Assembly: GCA_018716365.1 (NCBI GenBank) | Contig: DVKA01000150.1 | Span: forward strand, 1 to 8,208 | Direction: 5' to 3' | DNA: 8,208 bases | Source of the DNA: Candidatus Caccocola faecipullorum | GTDB taxonomy: Bacteria; Synergistota; Synergistia; Synergistales; Synergistaceae | In this document: positions 6,435 to 8,208 of the stretch, one piece after another | How positions within the stretch are numbered: position 1 is the stretch's first letter | Layout of the letters: every line of letters starts with the position of its first letter | The notes under the pieces: generated by a model | Told to the model about the DNA's origin: nothing | Database searches by the model: none | What the model saw: the letters and a program-made list of their open reading frames with translations, nothing else | Position numbers and translations under genes: made by a program

Positions 6435-7558
6435 TACGCCGCCTCCCCCGTTATGCGCGAGCACCAGAAGTCGTAGACGCCCTCTTCGCCGAGCGTCGCG
6501 CGCGCGCGTTCCATAACTTCGGCCGTGCGTCCGCGCAGGCCGCCGCGGTCTTCAAGCCACGCGAGCGCCGCATCGGTCAGGTTCGCGGCGGTCGCCTTCT
6601 CCTGCAAAAGCTCCGGGAACATCTCGCAGCCCGCGAGAATGTTCGCCATCGCGTAGTATTTTGTCTTTATGACGCAGCGCGCCACGAGCGCCGAGATAGG
6701 GTTGAGCCTGTAGGTGACGACCATATAGCGGCGGCGCAGCAGCGCTTCGACCGTTATCGTGCCGCTCGCGCCGACGGCGCAGTCCGCGGCCTCCATGAGC
6801 GCGCCGCCCGGGCCGTCGTAGTGGCGGATGCCCTTTTCGGAGAAGCGGCGTATCATTTCGGCGCGCACCGTCGGGTTGAGGCCCGGCGCTACGGAGAAGA
6901 CCGGCTGCCAGCCCATCGAGCCGAGCGCCGAGGCCGCCTCCTCCATGATCGGGAGCAGGGACTTTATCTCGCTTCCGCGGCTTCCGGGAAGGAAGGCAAC
7001 GAGCTTCCCCGGCTCGTAGTCGACGCCGAGGTCCGGCGTCTCCGCGCGGTGGTTGTATTCCTCGAGAAGCGGATGCCCGCGCCACGCGCTCGCGCAGCCG
7101 CGCGAAAGCAGGTAATCGTGTTCAAATTTGAATAAAGGCAGACATTCGTCGACGTCGCGGCGAAGGTCGTTCGCGCGTCCGCTGCGCCACGCCCAGACCG
7201 TCGGCGGCGAGAGATAGAAAATTTTTCCGCGGTAGCCGCGCGCGCGCAGCTTCGCAATCAGCCGCATGTGGTAGTCGGGGCTGTCGCAGACGACGACGGC
7301 CTCGGGCGCGCGGTCGATTATGCGCTCCACCATCTCGCGGCGCAGCGCGAGTATCGATGGTATCGCGGAGAATACTTCGGTTAGGCCGAGCAGCTGGAGC
7401 CGCTCGCCGTTCCATTCGGCGCGGACGCCCGCGCCGCGCGACTCGACGCCGCCCATGCCCCAGATGTCGCCGGCGTAGCCGCGCTCGCGGAGCTTCAGGG
7501 CGAGGCGCGCCGTGTAGTGGTCGCCCGACGCTTCGCCGGAGCTTATAAAGATCGACAA
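6434..7558 (-). CDS. lpxB: Lipid-A-disaccharide synthase LpxB
   Basis: LpxB is a GT19 glycosyltransferase. It joins UDP-2,3-diacylglucosamine and lipid X into the beta-1,6-linked tetraacyl disaccharide 1-phosphate, at the inner face of the inner membrane. The product is 374 residues from the TTG start, close to the usual 380. Motifs in order: SSGEASGD (6-13), CDSPDYH (family DxPDFN), PPTVWAW (family PQVWAW), LPGSRGSE, a C-terminal GASGTITVEALL block (family ASGTATLE) and a MANILAG segment (family PNLLAG). An in-frame ATG at 7885 would add 109 residues, but these are Arg-rich and antisense to nothing conserved; they lie over lpxI in another frame, so that start is rejected. The TTG has a good Shine-Dalgarno. 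The gene overlaps lpxI by 16 nt, and its TAA shares one base with the msbA ATG (TAATG), implying translational coupling. The His in DSPDYH where most homologues have Asn is a small oddity. The identity is secure. Confidence 0.95.
   Translation of the reverse strand: MSIFISSGEASGDHYTARLALKLRERGYAGDIWGMGGVESRGAGVRAEWNGERLQLLGLTEVFSAIPSILALRREMVERIIDRAPEAVVVCDSPDYHMRLIAKLRARGYRGKIFYLSPPTVWAWRSGRANDLRRDVDECLPLFKFEHDYLLSRGCASAWRGHPLLEEYNHRAETPDLGVDYEPGKLVAFLPGSRGSEIKSLLPIMEEAASALGSMGWQPVFSVAPGLNPTVRAEMIRRFSEKGIRHYDGPGGALMEAADCAVGASGTITVEALLRRRYMVVTYRLNPISALVARCVIKTKYYAMANILAGCEMFPELLQEKATAANLTDAALAWLEDRGGLRGRTAEVMERARATLGEEGVYDFWCSRITGEAA
6442..6449 (-). promoter_or_regulatory. Shine-Dalgarno GGGGGAGG for msbA
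   Basis: A strong purine block ends 7 nt before the ATG at 6432-6434, inside the last codons of lpxB. It selects this ATG, which overlaps the lpxB stop as TAATG, over an in-frame ATG 30 nt upstream at 6464. The upstream ATG would only add MLAHNGGGGV, the translation of this ribosome-binding region. Confidence 0.85.
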
Positions 7559-8208
7559 ACTTCCACTCCTATCACGGCGATGCGCTCGCGCTCTGCGACG
7601 CGCGCGAATTCCTCTGGGTTCAGTATCAGCGTCCAGCCAGCGTGCAGCGCGAGGCAGGTGAGCTTCGCCTCCGCCATGTGCATCAGCGTGTCGGGGCCAA
7701 CCGTCGGGATGTCGTAGCGCTCGTCCTGGTCGAGGCGCATCATCTTCGCGACGGTGCCGCCCTTGCAGAGAGAACCGGCGCGAAGCAGCGTCGCGTCCGT
7801 CCCCTCCATCGCCTCGACAGCGATGACTGAGCGCTTGTGTACGATGACTGTCTGGCCGAACGAAAGCGGCACGACCTTTTTGCATATGTCGAAGCCGTAC
7901 TCCGCGTCGTCGAGCTCCTCGCGCGAAGGCGCGCGTCCGGCGATGCGCCCCTTCTTCGCCAGAAGGTCTGGAATTATGTCGCGGTAGCTCAGCACGCGGA
8001 AGCCCTGCTTTTCGAGGAAGTCCACTATCGCACCGAGGATGGAGTGGTCGTCGCGGAAAACGAGGCTCGCGAGGAAGCGCTGCGTCGTGAGGTCGAAGAG
8101 CGACGGCTTGAAGACGAGCGTCTTCGACACCGTGCCGGCCATGATGATGTCTCTCACGCCGCGCTTCTTCATGTCGTTTATCGTAAAGCCGAAGTCCGGC
8201 TTCGTTAT
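7543..8208 (-). CDS. lpxI: UDP-2,3-diacylglucosamine pyrophosphatase LpxI (5' end outside window)
   Basis: LpxI (DUF1009 family) hydrolyses UDP-2,3-diacylglucosamine to lipid X and UMP, the step done by LpxH in enterobacteria; it acts in the cytoplasm at the membrane surface. About 221 codons are visible. The frame is still open at the right edge, so the Met at 8172 is probably internal: the preceding residues ITKPDFGFTIND read like family sequence, and LpxI is usually about 270 to 280 residues, so roughly 50 to 60 N-terminal residues are missing. Family landmarks are VEAMEGTDATLLR (the conserved EGTDA loop) and RYDIPTVGPDT, whose Asp aligns with the Asp of the DLPT(I/V)G motif reported as essential in Caulobacter LpxI. 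The last 16 nt, stop TAA included, overlap the start of lpxB. It is the first visible gene of the operon; lpxA, fabZ and lpxC are commonly found upstream in such clusters. Family assignment is firm; the start is unseen. Confidence 0.93.
   Translation of the reverse strand: MTKPDFGFTINDMKKRGVRDIIMAGTVSKTLVFKPSLFDLTTQRFLASLVFRDDHSILGAIVDFLEKQGFRVLSYRDIIPDLLAKKGRIAGRAPSREELDDAEYGFDICKKVVPLSFGQTVIVHKRSVIAVEAMEGTDATLLRAGSLCKGGTVAKMMRLDQDERYDIPTVGPDTLMHMAEAKLTCLALHAGWTLILNPEEFARVAERERIAVIGVEVCRSL
7566..7570 (-). promoter_or_regulatory. Shine-Dalgarno AGGAG deciding the TTG start of lpxB
   Basis: AGGAG lies inside the 3' end of lpxI, 7 nt before the TTG at 7556-7558. That TTG is immediately upstream of the conserved N-terminal strand SIFISSGEASGD. 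Upstream of it the lpxB frame is open but reads as Arg-rich antisense-like sequence, so the TTG is the best start. Confidence 0.75.

Larger units (their letters stand above)
1..8208 (-). other. Kdo2-lipid A biosynthesis and export operon
   Basis: Seven genes in transcription order: lpxI, lpxB, msbA, lpxK fusion, kdsA, kdsD, waaA. Junctions are: 16 nt overlap, 1 nt overlap (TAATG), 3 nt gap, 17 nt overlap, 3 nt gap, 0 nt gap. No space remains for an internal promoter or terminator outside coding sequence, so a single polycistronic transcript with translational coupling is inferred. Both operon ends lie outside the window. Confidence 0.88.

Noticed and set aside
7559..7885. N-terminal extension of lpxB by 109 residues from an ATG at 7885
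   Set aside because: The extension is Arg/His-rich, overlaps conserved lpxI codons, and ends where a TTG with AGGAG 7 nt upstream precedes the real LpxB N-terminus.

Overview
The window is one gene-dense stretch read entirely from the minus strand. It is an operon for Kdo2-lipid A, the membrane anchor of lipopolysaccharide. In transcription order (right to left) it holds lpxI (5' end off the right edge), lpxB, msbA, an unusually long lpxK, kdsA, kdsD and waaA (3' part off the left edge). Every junction is an overlap or a gap of at most 3 nt. No intergenic promoter, terminator, RNA gene, repeat, mobile element or CRISPR is visible. The only sites are Shine-Dalgarno sequences inside the 3' ends of upstream genes.

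The organism is a diderm, lipid A-making bacterium of high GC content. Use of LpxI rather than LpxH, a Cys-type (metal-dependent) KdsA, the gene order and frequent ATA and AGG codons despite the GC-rich background suggest Synergistota (a Synergistes/Cloacibacillus-like gut or anaerobic lineage). A GC-rich Negativicutes relative is the main alternative. This placement is inference, since no marker gene is present.

The genes form one pathway. LpxI hydrolyses UDP-diacylglucosamine to lipid X, and LpxB condenses the two into the tetraacyl disaccharide. LpxK phosphorylates the 4' position. KdsD makes arabinose-5-phosphate, and KdsA condenses it with PEP to Kdo-8-phosphate. WaaA transfers Kdo to the lipid A precursor, and MsbA flips the product across the inner membrane. 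Missing from the window and presumably nearby or elsewhere are lpxA/C/D and fabZ (likely upstream), kdsC, kdsB and late acyltransferases.

The most interesting points are: (1) LpxK is fused to a C-terminal domain of about 400 residues resembling the uncharacterised 'lipid-A-disaccharide synthase-related' family, in an operon that already has a true lpxB; (2) this LpxK has Asn in place of the last P-loop glycine and Thr in the DDGFQHR motif; (3) waaA has no ATG, GTG or TTG start for its conserved N-terminus and sits in frame directly after the kdsD amber stop, so a CTG start or amber readthrough has to be considered.
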